Position numbers and translations under genes: made by a program. DNA of 64,000 nt, from positions 255,001 to 319,000 of the forward strand of contig NC_092680.1 of NCBI RefSeq assembly GCF_964355755.1, written 5' to 3'. The notes beneath the pieces were generated by a model, which saw only the letters and a program-made list of their open reading frames with translations, searched no databases and was not told the origin of the DNA. This document shows, piece after piece, positions 33,150 to 48,000 of the stretch. This stretch comes from Antedon mediterranea (lineage: Eukaryota; Echinodermata; Crinoidea; Comatulida; Antedonidae). Positions within the stretch are counted from its first letter, which is position 1, and every line of letters starts with the position of its first letter.

Positions 33150-34590
33150 CATTATTCTTATACCTTATAAATATTATTAATACAAGATGCATTTCATCTG
33201 TTATATACATTTATTGAATATAGTCAAATAATCTTGAATGTGTTAAGTCTTGTCTATATGCATATAAAAATGTCATTTCTTCAACAATCTAATTTATTTG
33301 TAGTAAATAAGTTAATAATTTTTCAAAGATTAACTAAATTGTATGGCATAATAAATATTGTGTTTTCACTATAAACCAATGAAGGCACACATATTATTTT
33401 AAAGGCACTATTTTTCCAATAGTTCCTTGGCATAGCTATAACTAAACTGCTTAATATGCTTCTACTACAGTAGATGAAAAGGGTACACTGAAAATGGCTG
33501 TTAAGCTTTAGGTGCAACAAAATTAAACTACAATTTCTGGATATCTTGTAAGCCTACATTTGTTCAAATCACCTCAATATTTATGTTATTTGCAATCCAT
33601 CGCCTCATTGTATGTAAATGTCAGTGAACAGTCATTATATTACGCTACAAAACAACTATTCCACCTTTTACTAACATTTCTTTTAAATTCATAAAAACCT
33701 TAAAGTACAGAAAATCACATTCTATACAACATATTTACATTATTTGATCTGTGTATGATTTTGATTAGAAATAACCAAATTTATTTTTTATTTGTTCACG
33801 TTCAACTAGCTTATTGCACATCTTAACTTGTTCTAAATATTGATTTAAAGCACTCGTGTATCAAATTCAATTTCTTATAAATATTGAATTAAATTCTAAA
33901 AACTGTAATATATTGCCATCACAGATAAGCATAAATAATTAAGATTAAGACTGTTCTATTTACACATATTTTTTATATATTATTAAATAAGTTTATTTTA
34001 TTACACATGTTCAGTAATTCATGAATCTACTTGTTTAAATTGCTAAGTTGAAAACAATCACCACTTTGTGCGAGTTAAAATTTAATTAACAAATAAAATA
34101 TACTATTACGGTAAAGAAACATTTTCATAATACTGTAAATTGACAGCTTAGTCAACAATCAAATACACAGTTGTTGGCATAATGTTAAGAACACAAACTT
34201 TGCCTAAAGTTTTGAATGTTAGATTTTACTTACTCCATGTTATGGAACAAATATTTCTAATTTCTTATAATTTAGATTCAGTAAAATAAACATATTTAAA
34301 TAATAATACATTTGATTTATTATAATATCTATAATGTTAACCCTAATATCAAGGCATGTCAAAGCTCATAAAAATAGAATTTGTTCAAATACTAAAATAT
34401 CTATCCAAGAATGTGACATAAAAATACATTTGCTAAGCCTGTTTACAACCCAAATATACAGCATTGAAAAACAGTTAGTCTGATGTAAAATAAAATGCTG
34501 TGTTAATTGCAAACAATTATGCAATATATAAAATAATAAATATCCTTTATCATAATAATCATCAACATTATAATAATTAACAGTATCAAC
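33150..34590. other. Intergenic DNA, no gene found
   Basis: Strongly AT-rich, no coding frame or recognised repeat. It lies between the convergent AF9/ENL and SLC8 genes. Confidence 0.45.
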
Positions 34591-35057
34591 CGTGATTGAA
34601 CCCCTGACCTTGGAATTGAAAGGTAAGCATGTTAACCACTGCTTACCGTTACCGCTAGTCTGTTTAAATTGGCTTTTATACCCCTGGAATTGAAAGGTAA
34701 GCATGTTAACCACTGCTTACCGTTACCGCTAGTCTGTTTAAATTGGCTTTTATACCACTGGAATTGAAAGGTAAGCATGTTAACCACTGCTTACTGTTAC
34801 CGCTAGTCTGTTTAAATTGGCTTTTATACCACTGGAATTGAAAGGTAAGCATGTTAACCACTGCTTACCGTTACCGCTAGTCTGTTTAAATTGGCTTTTA
34901 TACCCCTGGAATTGAAAGGTAAGCATGTTAACTACTGCTTACCGTTACCGCTAGTCTGTTTAAATTGGCTTTTATACCACTGGAATTGAAAGGTAAGCAT
35001 GTTAACCACTGCTTACTGTTACCGCTAGTCTGTTTAAATTGGCTTTTATACCACTAA
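34588..35057. repeat. 74-bp tandem array, 6 copies, with SINE-like text at its left edge
   Basis: Unit contains CTGGAATTGAAAGGTAAGCA, TGTTAACCACTGCTTACCGT and CGCTAGTCTGTTTAAATTGG. On the minus strand the left edge adds GGTCAGGGGTTCAATCACGG, a tRNA B-box-like word, after GCAGTGGTTAACATGCTTAC, an A-box-like word. The array therefore looks like an amplified piece of a tRNA-derived SINE. A single related block lies at about 58265-58310. Confidence 0.85.
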
Positions 35058-35964
35058 ACTTAATTTTTTTAAATAAAACAGCCTTCTGATTTTTAATCTA
35101 ATATTTGATACTTAAAATATTTTTCAAGCAATTTAATTACTTTATTAATATTAATGTTACTTAATTTTTAGATGCATATACGGTATTATATTTGTTACGT
35201 TTGCTCTTTGTTCAATTTAAAAAATGTAAATTAAAATACATATATATTTTTCTCTCGTTTTGTAACATTGTTCTTTTTAATACCCATAATAACAAACAAA
35301 TCATTTTTTAAATATGCATTAAATACGTAAAAATAAGTTGAAAGAACAAATTACTGACTTTGTAAATTCCAAATATATATATATTTTTTAGAAAAAATAC
35401 TATGGAAATAATAAAACCTAATATTTATACTTTGCACAATCCCTTATAATTGCACATAAACATTCCTTTCAATCCAATTATAGTCATTTATTATATTTTT
35501 GTCGCATATTTCACTCGTTTTTTCAATAATTCTAACCCCTGGTCGTTCAAAAATCTGACCTATTGATGTAGCACTTTTTGTTGAAAGCCACACACTATAT
35601 TTCTATGTTATTGATTTTTAAAGAAATTCTTGGGATGAACTATGAAAACATGATTTTGGATTATCAAAATATGAGGGCGGGAAAAGTGAACGATCCTGTA
35701 AAAGCTGAACAGTTCGAATCTAATTTATGAAATACCAGATTCACATTAATAATCAGTGATCAGAGTTCATGTACCCCCCATAGTCTTTACTATAGATCAA
35801 ACATTGCGTGCTGTGCTTACATTGTGTTTCTATCACTTAGAATCTTATGGAATGTAAATCAATTATTTTCTTTATTAAAAGACATTTTCTAAATGATAAA
35901 ATACCTTAATGATTGTTATAGGGAAATTGATGTTACAAGAGATTTGTTTGTGACACACAGATCA
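35058..35964 (-). other. SLC8 3' UTR and downstream DNA
   Basis: No gene. On the minus strand a polyadenylation hexamer AATAAA lies at 35871-35876, about 90 bases after the SLC8 stop codon. Confidence 0.5.
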
Positions 35965-36084
35965 TCATATTATCTCATAGGCTTTTAAACTTGAAACCAG
36001 GACATAGATGATCCAAAGTAAAGTAAGGAATCCACTGCTTAGGTACTTAGTTCTTGTCTTACCACCAAGCTCACCACCAACAAA
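35965..36084 (-). CDS. SLC8 last exon: C-terminal membrane span
   Basis: Acceptor TGAATCTCCTCAG; 39 codons and stop TGA at 35965-35967. Encodes [20 protein letters not shown], a hydrophobic span [13 protein letters not shown] and the end KAYEII. GGELGG and LLWxxYxxxSSLxAY are the conserved exchanger C-terminus. Confidence 0.95.
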   Translation of the reverse strand, partial: FVGGELGGKTRTKYLSSGFLTLLWIIYVLVSSLKAYEII

Positions 36085-39000
36085 CTGAGGAGATTCAAAT
36101 TAATAAATTAATAAAATAATTACTAAATATAACGGCTGAATGTAAAATGCATGTCAGTAGTTTTGTATAAAACAGTTGCCCATTTCGGCAGTTGCTCAGC
36201 AATTAATTTACTGAGCAAATGTGGTTCAGTCAGTGTATGTATATGTATGCCACTGTGTACTATATACAGTATATATTGTTTGTTTATTTGGTTTATAATA
36301 TCATTAATATGTATGTAGTTATTTGCACTACTCATAAGTGTTTGTCAATAAAGTTATTTATTTATGCACCATTCAAAAGAAAATTCTCAAAACGTCCAAC
36401 CTAGCAACTCCCACTGTGGTGAAGCCGCAATTTCGTAATAAGTGTGTGTAAATAATACAACTAATAAATTATCTAATTTCTGATTAAAAACAAAATACAT
36501 CATAATTACCGTTCGTCGGATAATGAGTAAAATAATACAGACAGTTCCTACAGATGTAAAGAGTATAACAGCAAGATCTAGGCCATCTGTACTGACTTCA
36601 AACACTTCACTGTTAACCTGACAATATATGGTCTTGATCACCCATGGTAAACCTAGGCCTAGGAATACATTCACGCTATTGCTACCTGAAATTAGTAATC
36701 AATATTAAAATTAGGAGTTCAGTATGTTAAATTCAATATGGGAGAACACCCCTTTAAGACACCCTTATTCAATTTCAGTTGTATTTCACACAACATAATA
36801 TTATAAATATCCCAGGCACAGAATCAATTCTAACCACCTGGTGACATGCTGAAATTTAATTATTTGAAACGATAAGATAAGGAAATCTGTAAGAATGATA
36901 CATTTGTACTTATAAATATTAAATAATAATAATAATAATACATTTGATTGTGTGTGGAGATTTCAATAAGATTTCAGAGGACACTTGTGAAATGAACAAT
37001 GGGATGTCTTACCTATTCATTGGAGAGCCCTAAAGGTGTCCCCTCAATAAAGGTACTACTGTACGTATTAATATCTATAACAAGGCCATATTATACATGG
37101 CTGCAGTCGTATGCACAAATTTGAGTTAGTGTTTACCGACCGACCAACCGACATAGTGAGCTATAAAGTCACGTAAATACCTGTAATATTGCCAATTGCT
37201 GCATCAGCGTGTTTGTCCTGTAGTGCTGCCGTTCGACTGGCAAACGTATCTGGTACACTGGTTCCTAAGGCTATGATGGTAATACCAGCCACACTTGCTT
37301 TGATGTTTAATACACATCCAATTAATGTCCCAAGCTATGAATATAACAAACATATTAGCTGTAAATATTGTACATGATTAAAACACATCCAATTAATGTC
37401 CCAAGCTATGAATATAACAAACATATTAGCTGTAAATATTGTACATGATTAAAACACATCCAATTAATGTCCCAAGCTATGAAAATTTAAAAAATATTAG
37501 CTGTAAATATTGTACATGATTAAAACACATTCAATTGATGTCCCAAGCTATGAAAATAAAAAAAATATTAGCTGTAAATATTGTACATGATTAAAACACA
37601 TCCAATTGATGTCCTAAGCTATGAAAATAAAAAAAATATTAGCTGTAAATATTGTACATGTTTAATACACATCCAATTGATGTCCCAAGCTATGAAAATA
37701 AAAAAAATATTAGCTGTAAATATTGTACATGATTAAAACACATCCAATTAATGTCCCAAGCTATGAAAATAAAAAAAATATTAGCTGTAAATATTGTACA
37801 TGATTAAAACACATCCAATTAATGTCCCAAGCTATGAAAATAAAAAAAATATTAGCTGTAAATATTGTACATGATTAAAACACATCCAATTAATGTCCCA
37901 AGCTATGAAAATAAAAAAAATATTAGGTGTAAATATATGTTGCATATCTTTTGCAGCCCTCTATTTTGTTAGAACAGAAAAGGAAATGAATTAGGTTGTT
38001 GTATTTTTTTTTTACTATGACATAATTGTTGTCATCATCATATCTATTGTAAACAATGGTTTAATTAAATTTCCTTGTTCCTTTCTTGTCTAATGATCCT
38101 GTTTTTCAATTAATAATCTTAATTTGTTTAATCCATTGTGTATATATTTGGAAATATGAGATAAAAGAGAATTCTTTTACTGAGCAGGTATTTTGTTATT
38201 TGAAATTGTTAAATGATTTTCTTATTTGAGTAATTATTCCAATGCTTAAATACTGACCTGTTCAACCAAGGCTGTTAACACTCCAATGAGAACTAAAGAC
38301 GTTACAAATGCTGGCCACCCTCCTAGGATGTTTCTGAAAAACAAAGAAAATCATTATAATGTATAATATTTCCAAATATATACATAATAAACATAAAAGT
38401 TAAACATAATTACATCCAAGGACGGACCGGAGGTGAGAAAATGTCCATGTGGCCTACTAGATCTCTTACATCAGGTGGCCAATGTCTGCTAGTAGTTCCT
38501 TAGACTATATAGGACATCTACAGATAGTGGTAGAGCTTTTGCTGCGGCAGCTCCTACTCTGTGGAATTCCTTACCAATTTTATTCAGACAGTCTGCCACT
38601 CTAAACTCTTTCAAGACCCAGTTTTTAAGTCTTTCCTTAATTTAAATTATTGCCACTTCTCTGTTTGAATTTATGTACAGCGCATTGAGAGCTAGGTTAT
38701 ATGCACTATATAAGAATGAACTATTATTATTAGCAGCATCCTTCTATATATTTATCATACTATCATGTTTCTTTTAACCTGTCCATCAGGTGACAACAAT
38801 GCAGTCACAATTCAAAAACAATTCAGTAGTTACGGAGAATGATCACTTTGATTCAGTATATTGCAAGTTTGCCATCATTATTTTTAAAAAATACATTTTG
38901 TAAGATTAGATGAACGCTACCTGGAAAATGCTGGCATGCATGAGTGAACAAATGGAAAAAATGTCAAATCACATGTTTCCAATAATTAATGATTCACTAT

Positions 39001-42000
39001 GTAAAAGACTAACATGACATTCGTTGCGTTTGCTTTTAGAAATTCTTTTATTTTAATGAATTTAAATTTATAGCGCCTCAAGAGATGATTTGTAAATACG
39101 GTCAAATATCAAGTGTATGTGTGTGGGTGCGTGTTTAGAAATAAATCAAGCTACATTTGCATCATTAACCGATTCTAGGTGTCGTAAATGCAATATACGT
39201 TATCCATATTATAATAACCATGGCGAAGCCTTGTACTCTATGATTACATATTACATACTATGCTAGAATTAACGTCATTTTTCTTTGAAAATAATTGGAT
39301 ATTACTGGATATTTTTACACTCCACACAGGTCAAAGATCTATTTGTAAGAGTCCATGTTATAACATAACGGCAACAAAGGTCCAAATTTGGATCAAAAGT
39401 TATACGTAATATCTCTCTCATTATCAACTTGAGTGTAACGTTCATGAGAAATCACGATATCATTATAAAATAATTTGTCTAGATTAAAAAAAAAATGAAA
39501 TTAAATGTAACATACTTTGGAGGCACAAACGCAAAAAGAACTTTCCAGAAAAACGAAATGAAATGTAATAAATAATCAATCATAGAGGGCGGTATAACAT
39601 TTCCCTTCTCATCTTCATCTCCTCCCACAGTCATTGCACTGTAAGAAAAAAGCAAAAACCGATTGATAAATTTTAAATAAGTTTAATATAACATGAAAAG
39701 TGGTGTTAGGTTACCTTGATGTTTTGTATTGTTGAAATTAATCATAGAAAATAGACTAAGCATGCAATGTCACGACTGTTGTCGTGGTAACTAGAAAAGC
39801 ATATCATAATTTTACGGTTAATATCAATCTATCATTTAGCCAATCAAAGGAATACATTAATTTAACTTAACTATTAATAACACAATAAAGATTTTGTAAT
39901 AATTGAGGAAAGAACTCAATATTTTTCTAAGATGGGGAAAAATAAAGTATCAAATGATGTTGATCATGCAAATGTGATGTTTTTTTCTCTTTTGTGGAGG
40001 CAGCCCACTTGGATATTTAAATTATATTACACAGTCTGAGGTTAAAAGATTATGGAAAATATTTTGATATTGTGTTGAAATCTAAATATGATAAAACAAA
40101 TAAGTATACAGACAAAATTTATATTACAGAGCTAAAACGATATAAAGATTGACATCAGTGATAAAATTAAGATTCAGTATAATAATGATAAAATGATGTA
40201 TTGCATATACTTTGATAAAATTGTATAGTTTTACATTGATAAATGTGATGTTAATGATGATGTTGATCATTAATGTGATGATAATGATAGTGTTGATAAT
40301 GATAATGACAATCCTGATTAATAGTCTGATTAAGAATAATAATCAATAATTACATACATTCTTTATTTTACCATGACAACTACAAAACAATTACAATCTG
40401 CTTAGTAATGCCCACCCAAAATGTGTATACACCACTAATGCTTTCAAGCTTTCAAATGTGTGTGTTTTTCCAATCCGATGATTGATTATTCCACAATTGT
40501 GCAAGGAAAATGTGTTTTGGTATCGCACTTTAAGATGGGAGGCTTGTTAATGACCAATGGGTAATTATATTTTGTAGTGTCAAGCAATTCAAATATTTAA
40601 ATGGATAAGTATGTCTTTAAGTAATAATTTCCTGACAAATTCATTCCATTCTTTCCATTAGCAAGGTAATAGAGAAAACAAATGACATGGACTTCAAGGG
40701 ACAATTAATTTCAGCAAGGGATGTCCAATAATACATAATAGTTTTCACTGGCTGATGAAACTACATCTGGCTCATACAATTCCTTCCATCTATATTCTAT
40801 AACATTGTTTTCATTAGTTACACCTTTAAAGATGATAATTGTTTGTTGTTTTAAGTCTATAATTCAGTCTAATGTAATTTTTAACTAATTCTAACCTATT
40901 ACATGATTTAAAGTATTAAACCTTTGTTGCTATACACAAATAATTACACAATAAATCTGTCAGTAATGTATTCATTGTTGTACATGTTGTCTGTGCTTAT
41001 TTGTAATAGGTACATGTTAGTTCAGTTTGCATAATTCAGTATGGCGGCCCTTAAACCTGGTTTCCACTAAGCAAATTAATTCGCATGAATAGAAAGCATC
41101 AGCTGATGCATATTAGCCGATGAATATTCATATTAACTGATGTATATTCATATTAGCTGATGCATATTAGCTGATGTATATTCATATGTTCATCTTCTAA
41201 ATCTCTTTCTGCTTTATTTTATATCATGTTACAGTATAGCCACTGTTAAAATATTAATTATAACCCATTTTCAAACATACTTTAACATTTAAAATTTCTC
41301 ATTATTCGCTATGTCTACAACAAAATGAGTAAGAAACACCTACTTAGCCCCTGAGGAAGCATTCTATAATAGTAGAAGCTAATAACACCATCAGCATTTA
41401 AACCTCCAAGGAAACAACCTACACAAGTTAAATTACAAACTTCTGACGACGACTAAGTTTTAATTTTTCGTGCTTATTTACTAAATTGTAATTAGTAAAT
41501 AGCATTATAATATGTTAAACATAAACATAAAGTAAAGAGGGTGAAGTGCAACTGTTGATGTCTATGGTTCTATTCAAGCAGAGATACTGCACCAAAAAGA
41601 TGATCATTTATATTAAATATTTGCTTAACGCTATACTTTTACATTTCACACCAACAACAAGTAAATTAGCAATTACAGGATGGATAAACTATATCATACT
41701 AAACTAGTTTCTTTCAATTAAAGCTTAGAAGGTTTTCCAACTTTATTTTGTACTTGAATGTAATATATTTAAACAGCTTTTCAAATGAATAACAATAAAT
41801 CCATTAAAATAACAGTGAATGTGTAAACACCAAGTTCATTAGTACAACAAGAACAGCAGTAAATTACTTAATTTGCATATGACAAAATATCGACAACAAA
41901 AGGTGAGGAACAAGCTGAAAGATTTATAGTCATCATGTAATGGAAAATTAAATTTGATGAGGTAATGAACAGGTTACGTCATTTAGTCAAAAAAGGGGCA

Positions 42001-45000
42001 ATGATACAAAACCAAATACTAATTGAGCAAATAAAGCTAGGCACTGCATCGATTTATATACATGTAAACTGTAATTGATGGTAATGCGTACAAATGAACG
42101 GACTTTGTCGTGCCGTGTCATATACCCGTTTGTAATAGTGTTTCACGTTTTCAATAAAAGTGAATTTCAATAATGACAAAAACAGTGGAATCCATGTTTG
42201 AGGATTGTGATGATCATTACCAATGCGGTGTCTATTAACATATTACCGATAGCTAGGTGAACACTACCCATAATATGATCATTACCAATGCGGTGTCTAT
42301 TAACATATTACCGATAGCTAGCTAAACACTACCCATAATATGATCATTACCAATGCGGTGTCTATTAACATATTACCGATAGCTAGCTAAACACTACCCA
42401 TAATATGATATATTTACTTTAGTTGAATTCTCTACTATTTAATTTTCTTCATTTTAAGCTGACTATTATTGTAATCCATTCACTGACCTCCTTATTTGAC
42501 CCATCCATGTCTCATCCTCTGAGTCTGTTATCAAATTAGCAACTCGATCTGCAATTTCATCTTAAATACATAAAAAAACATTTGTTTTAGTCAGGTAATA
42601 ACAGAATAATATGATAAATAGAAATTTCAATAACAAGTTCAGATGGAGTATCTTTATTGTTTAACAATACTATTTATTTATTAATTAAAACTGTCATCAA
42701 ATGAACAAAAGCATTTTAAATAGCATTTTATGATTACAATTGCCATGTAATAGAATAGTAGTATTGAATAAATAAATTTTAAATCTTTAAAAAGACTGCT
42801 CTTGTATATATTCTAATTCTTTCCATTTACACATAATATTCAAATAATATTCAAATTTGGTTTGATGCAAAGAACTGTATAAAAATCCTATGATCATGAT
42901 GACATAAATGGCAATTTATAGTACAGCAGGATTCTCCAAAACAGTCTAATTACAGACAGACAGAAATATTGGTAATATGCAAATACTGTACATACAAACT
43001 ATACAAAATTATGAGTTAGCATGAAGTAGAATCGTTGTTGACAAACACACAACTGTACATGTCAAACACAGCATAGCGTTTTTTTAAATTTCATCACGCA
43101 CAAAGCGACTACACAACTTTTTCATTCATATTCATTTATTCGTGATCAAACACAGTAAAATATGTACATTATTTTCTATTTTCTACAGATATTTTTTTAT
43201 CAAGACTAATGAGATTAATCCTAGCAAGTTTAGAACTGTGGTATCATGCTTGGAACATGATGATAATAATTTCTCATGATAAGACTTAATGTCCATATAT
43301 TGAAGCTTGACAAGATTTTATTGCCTGGTAAATGTACTTAAGCTGATACATTTGATAAATGGACCTTTTGCTTTTATATAATAATCATATCAAGCATAGT
43401 TGATTAAAATATATATATTATATATATGATTTAGTTTTTAATGACTGTCAACGTACATTACATTATTGTCATAACACATAGAAACCTAATAAAACACAGA
43501 ACAAAAACATGTTTACACAAAAAAAATAAATAAAAATATATATAATACTTTTATAATTTGAAACGATAAAGATGAGGAAATCTGTGAGAATGAGAAAAAG
43601 TCGCCTCAACCGAGACTTGAACCTAGAACCTTCTGCTTGATATGCAGATGTCCTAACTATTAGACCACTAGGGCTTTCATGGTATTGTTCAAACTCGATT
43701 GGATAGCGACTCTTTAACATTGTTGGCGTTTTACGGCGGAACAGCACTAGTCCTCAGTTGTACTCACACACACCAGAGATCAAATTGATACGCCCTCATC
43801 TTAATAATACTTTTACAATGATATATCCCAGTAGTGTTTATGGTGATTTTCTTAAAAACTAAGGAAAGTAAAACAATTTTAATCAATAAATGATGAAATT
43901 AATCAATGTATCTTTACCTCCATTAATGTTAGCAACTGCAGCTGGGTACTCGCCAAGCTTAGCCCCTAGGCTTACGTTTTTCAAGTTCATTACAAAGTTT
44001 TTGTATGTCTACAAAATTAAGGATAAATATTAAATATACATAATACAATCAAACTAACTTGAGAAATGAACAATTAAAAATACAACATATATAAGAGTAA
44101 TTAAATACAACATATATAAGAATAATTAAATACAACATATATAAGAGTAATTAAATACAACATATATAAGAGTAATTAAATACAACATATATAAGAGTAA
44201 TTAAATACAACATATATAAGAGTAATTAAATACAACATATATAAGAGTAATTAAATACAACATATATAAGAGTAATTAAATACAACATATATAAGAGTAA
44301 TTAAATACAACATATATAAGAGTAATTAAATACAACAGACGAAAATAAATGATTATTCAATATTTTTTTTTTTTGGCAGATGGGGTTATTGGTTATCGGT
44401 AGGGCTAATTTTAAAAATGTTTTTTATTTTTAAATTATTATTAAGGGGTTTGCTGTAAAGGGGGTTTGCTGTAAAGGGGGTTTGCCTAAACCAATTGTTT
44501 TTTATTAGAGTTCAGTGACTTGTTCAGGGGTGATTTAACTGAGAATTATGATCTAGACAACATTTTATAAAAAAATCATTCATGTTCCACATCATTTACA
44601 ATGTTTAATGATAAATATTCTTGATTTCATCTCTTGGGAAATTATTTCATTTGATTTCTTTCTTCACTGACAGGAAAACTATTCATATTTAATATTTAAT
44701 GTATCATTTTTGACATCTGAAGAACCAACAACTTACTGATTAAAATTAAAAATACAATTTGGATAAAAAGAATTCCTATATCTTGGTGCAAGAGAATGAT
44801 GGACATAGTCTTATGCCAAATCTATTGGATAATCTGTTTCTAAGGTTTAAAAAGCAATGCCCTCTTCTATTATGTTACCCTATATACAAATTAAATTAAA
44901 ATGTAAAATGCTAAGAACAAGAAATTTGTAAAGTAATTTTAAAATCATAATTGTGGAGTTTGAGGATGGTGGGTGAGGGTGGAACATTGCATTTGTTTTT

Positions 45001-48000
45001 ACAAACATGAACGCCGTATTGCAATGAGGGTGGAACGCCGTATTGCAATGAGGGTGGAACGCCGTATTGCAATGAGTTGAATACAGAATGAATAAAATAA
45101 AGAGACATTTTGAAATGATACAAAGTTATGTGAGATTTGATGGGAAATTCTTAATTGTTCTTACTGAGATATCTTTATTGACTTGGATAAGGATTTGCTT
45201 GCTCGTTTCGCCATGTTTGAAACACAACGTTGATGAGGCTCTTTTGAAATCAGCAGTTCGAACATTATCTCCTCCAAATGCTGAGCCATCTCTATAAAAA
45301 TAACAAAAACAACAAAATTAGGATTAGTTATTTGCTAAACACACAAAAACTAGAAAACTTATATTGGCTCTCTCATCAGTCAATATAAAAAATAAATCAT
45401 ACATTTTTTGTTTGTTTTGTCTCCAACAGAGTATTTTTTATTTATTTATTTTTGTTTTAGTTTTATAATTTGTACATTACATACTAGATACTACATACTA
45501 CATACTACATACTACATACTAGATACTACATACTAGATACTACATACTACATACTACATACTAGATACTAGATACTACATACTACATACTACATACTACA
45601 TACTACATACTAGATACTACATACAACATACTAGATACTAGATACTAGATACTACATACTACATACTACATACTAGATACTACATACTAGATACTAGATA
45701 CTACATACTAGATACTACATACTACATACTACATACTAGATACTACATACTAGATACTACATACTACATACTACATACTACATACTAGATACTACATACT
45801 ACATACTACATACTAGATACTAGATACTAGATACTACATACTAGATACTACATACTAGATACTACATACTAGATACTACATACTACATACTACATACTAG
45901 ATACTAGATACTACATACTACATACTACATACTAGATACTAGATACTAGATACTACATACTAGATACTACATACTACATACTAGATACTACATACTAGAT
46001 ACTACATACTACATACTAGATACTACATACTACATACTACATACTAGATACTACATACTAGATACTACATACTACATACTAGATACTACATACTACATAC
46101 TACATACTAGATACTACATACTACATACTAGATACTAGATACTACATACTACATACTAGATACTACATACTACATACTACATACTAGATACTACATACTA
46201 CATACTACATACTAGATACTACATACTAGATACTACATACTACATACTAGATACTACATACTACATACTACATACTAGATACTACATACTACATACTAGA
46301 TACTACATACTAGATACTACATACTACATACTACATACTAGATACTACATACTACATACTAGATACTACATACTACATACTACATACTAGATACTACATA
46401 CTACATACTAGATACTACATACTACATACTACATACTACATACTAGATACTACATACTACATACTAGATACTACATACTACATACTACATACTACATACT
46501 ACATACTACACTACATTTAATGTAATTCATTAACTATACTATATGGTATGCAAACATTTTTGAATATATACTTGAAATAGAAATATAAATTGAGACTCTA
46601 AATTCTCAACATAACATGAAGTAAAATACCTCACAACATAACATGAAGTAAAATACCTCACAACATAACATGAAGTAAAATACCTTAATCATTAACTTTA
46701 ACTGATAGTATGCTGAGAATTCTAAAATGTTTGTTTTTTACAAATTGGATCAAGAATGTTTAAACATTAGAAATGTGATGTGAATATCATCAGCAGCTTG
46801 CACCATAGTAAATGAAAACTATCCCTTGATATATTTCACATATTATAAAAATAAATGTATGTTTTATTAATATCCAATTATAATCTACTAAATTGCAGAT
46901 AAATATTTTAAATATCACTTAAAAAGGGCTAAAATTAAAATCCTATATCATAATTCTAGTGAGCTTTTGTATCGGATGGTAGACGAAAAGGGACGGTTGT
47001 AAAAAGTGCCTTTGTCCTGTTATTATATGCATGTTGAAAAAATGACGATATGTGACTACATATTATTTACTATAATATTATTTGCATTGAATATGTAATT
47101 TTGTATTTTAATTTATAATTCTTGCGTTTAGAAAGAATTAATCGACATTCAAATATTGATTTAAAAAGTACAGTGGGCCTATTAACATTATGTTATAATA
47201 TAAATGCTGTATAATGTCCCTGAATATTTGTTCTGTTAAACTGTATATCAATTTCTAGATACTATACGTATACTACATTGTACTATATTACTATAGCCAT
47301 TAACCGTCCATTAATTCTACCAGAGTACACATCCCAATCCCTTTAAGTTACATGTTTTTTTAGAAAACTGTCTTTTATCCTAACTGAAACACAGCATGAT
47401 TATTTGATTGGGTAAACACGGTCAATTTGCAAACAGGTTATCTAAATAATGCCATTAGATTTACTAATGAAATTAGGACAAGATAAGAAACATGTTTTAA
47501 TGTTATTTCAATTCTAGTTGGATCTATAATACGCATAAAAAATTTAAGCTTTGTAAACAATGTTGATAAAATGGGTTGAGTCAAAGTATTAATAACTTAA
47601 ACTACAATTAACATTCACAAAATTCTCTCCTATTCAAAAACTTTTCTGTCAAACAGAACAATTAAACAACCAAAGTTGTGTTAACTATTCCATGTCTGGT
47701 TATCTGGCTAAAGATTTCATACTTCTCAACCATTATATAATAACCACAAACCATTGACAATTCAGGTATGGCATTTGGGGCAAACATGAAAGGTGAAGTA
47801 ATACTTGCATGCTTGGTGGCTAAATTTGGGGCACAGGCTGTGTGTTTCATTTGTGATATGTGAATTAGGAAATTAGGAAAACTATTATTACAAATCATAA
47901 CCTACATATTAACTGATGTTATTTTGTTTTAATTTGGTGTTTTGTTGCTATCATTTATATAGAACATCTTGTGTATCATGAGAAGTGACCTACTCGCACC

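Noticed and set aside
38519-38660. Host gene fragment containing [16 protein letters not shown]
   Set aside because: This is the standard C-terminal text of LINE reverse transcriptases, followed by a LINE tail, so it is annotated as a mobile element remnant.
39580-39596. Shared 15-bp ATAGAGGGCGGTATA between an SLC8 exon and the AF9/ENL upstream region (about 19105)
   Set aside because: Too short and isolated. In the exchanger it is explained by the coding sequence, so chance is the simplest reading.
43600-43682. Functional tRNA gene on the minus strand
   Set aside because: The stems have mismatches and wobble pairs. A non-tRNA tail shared with another locus follows directly, so a SINE explains it better.
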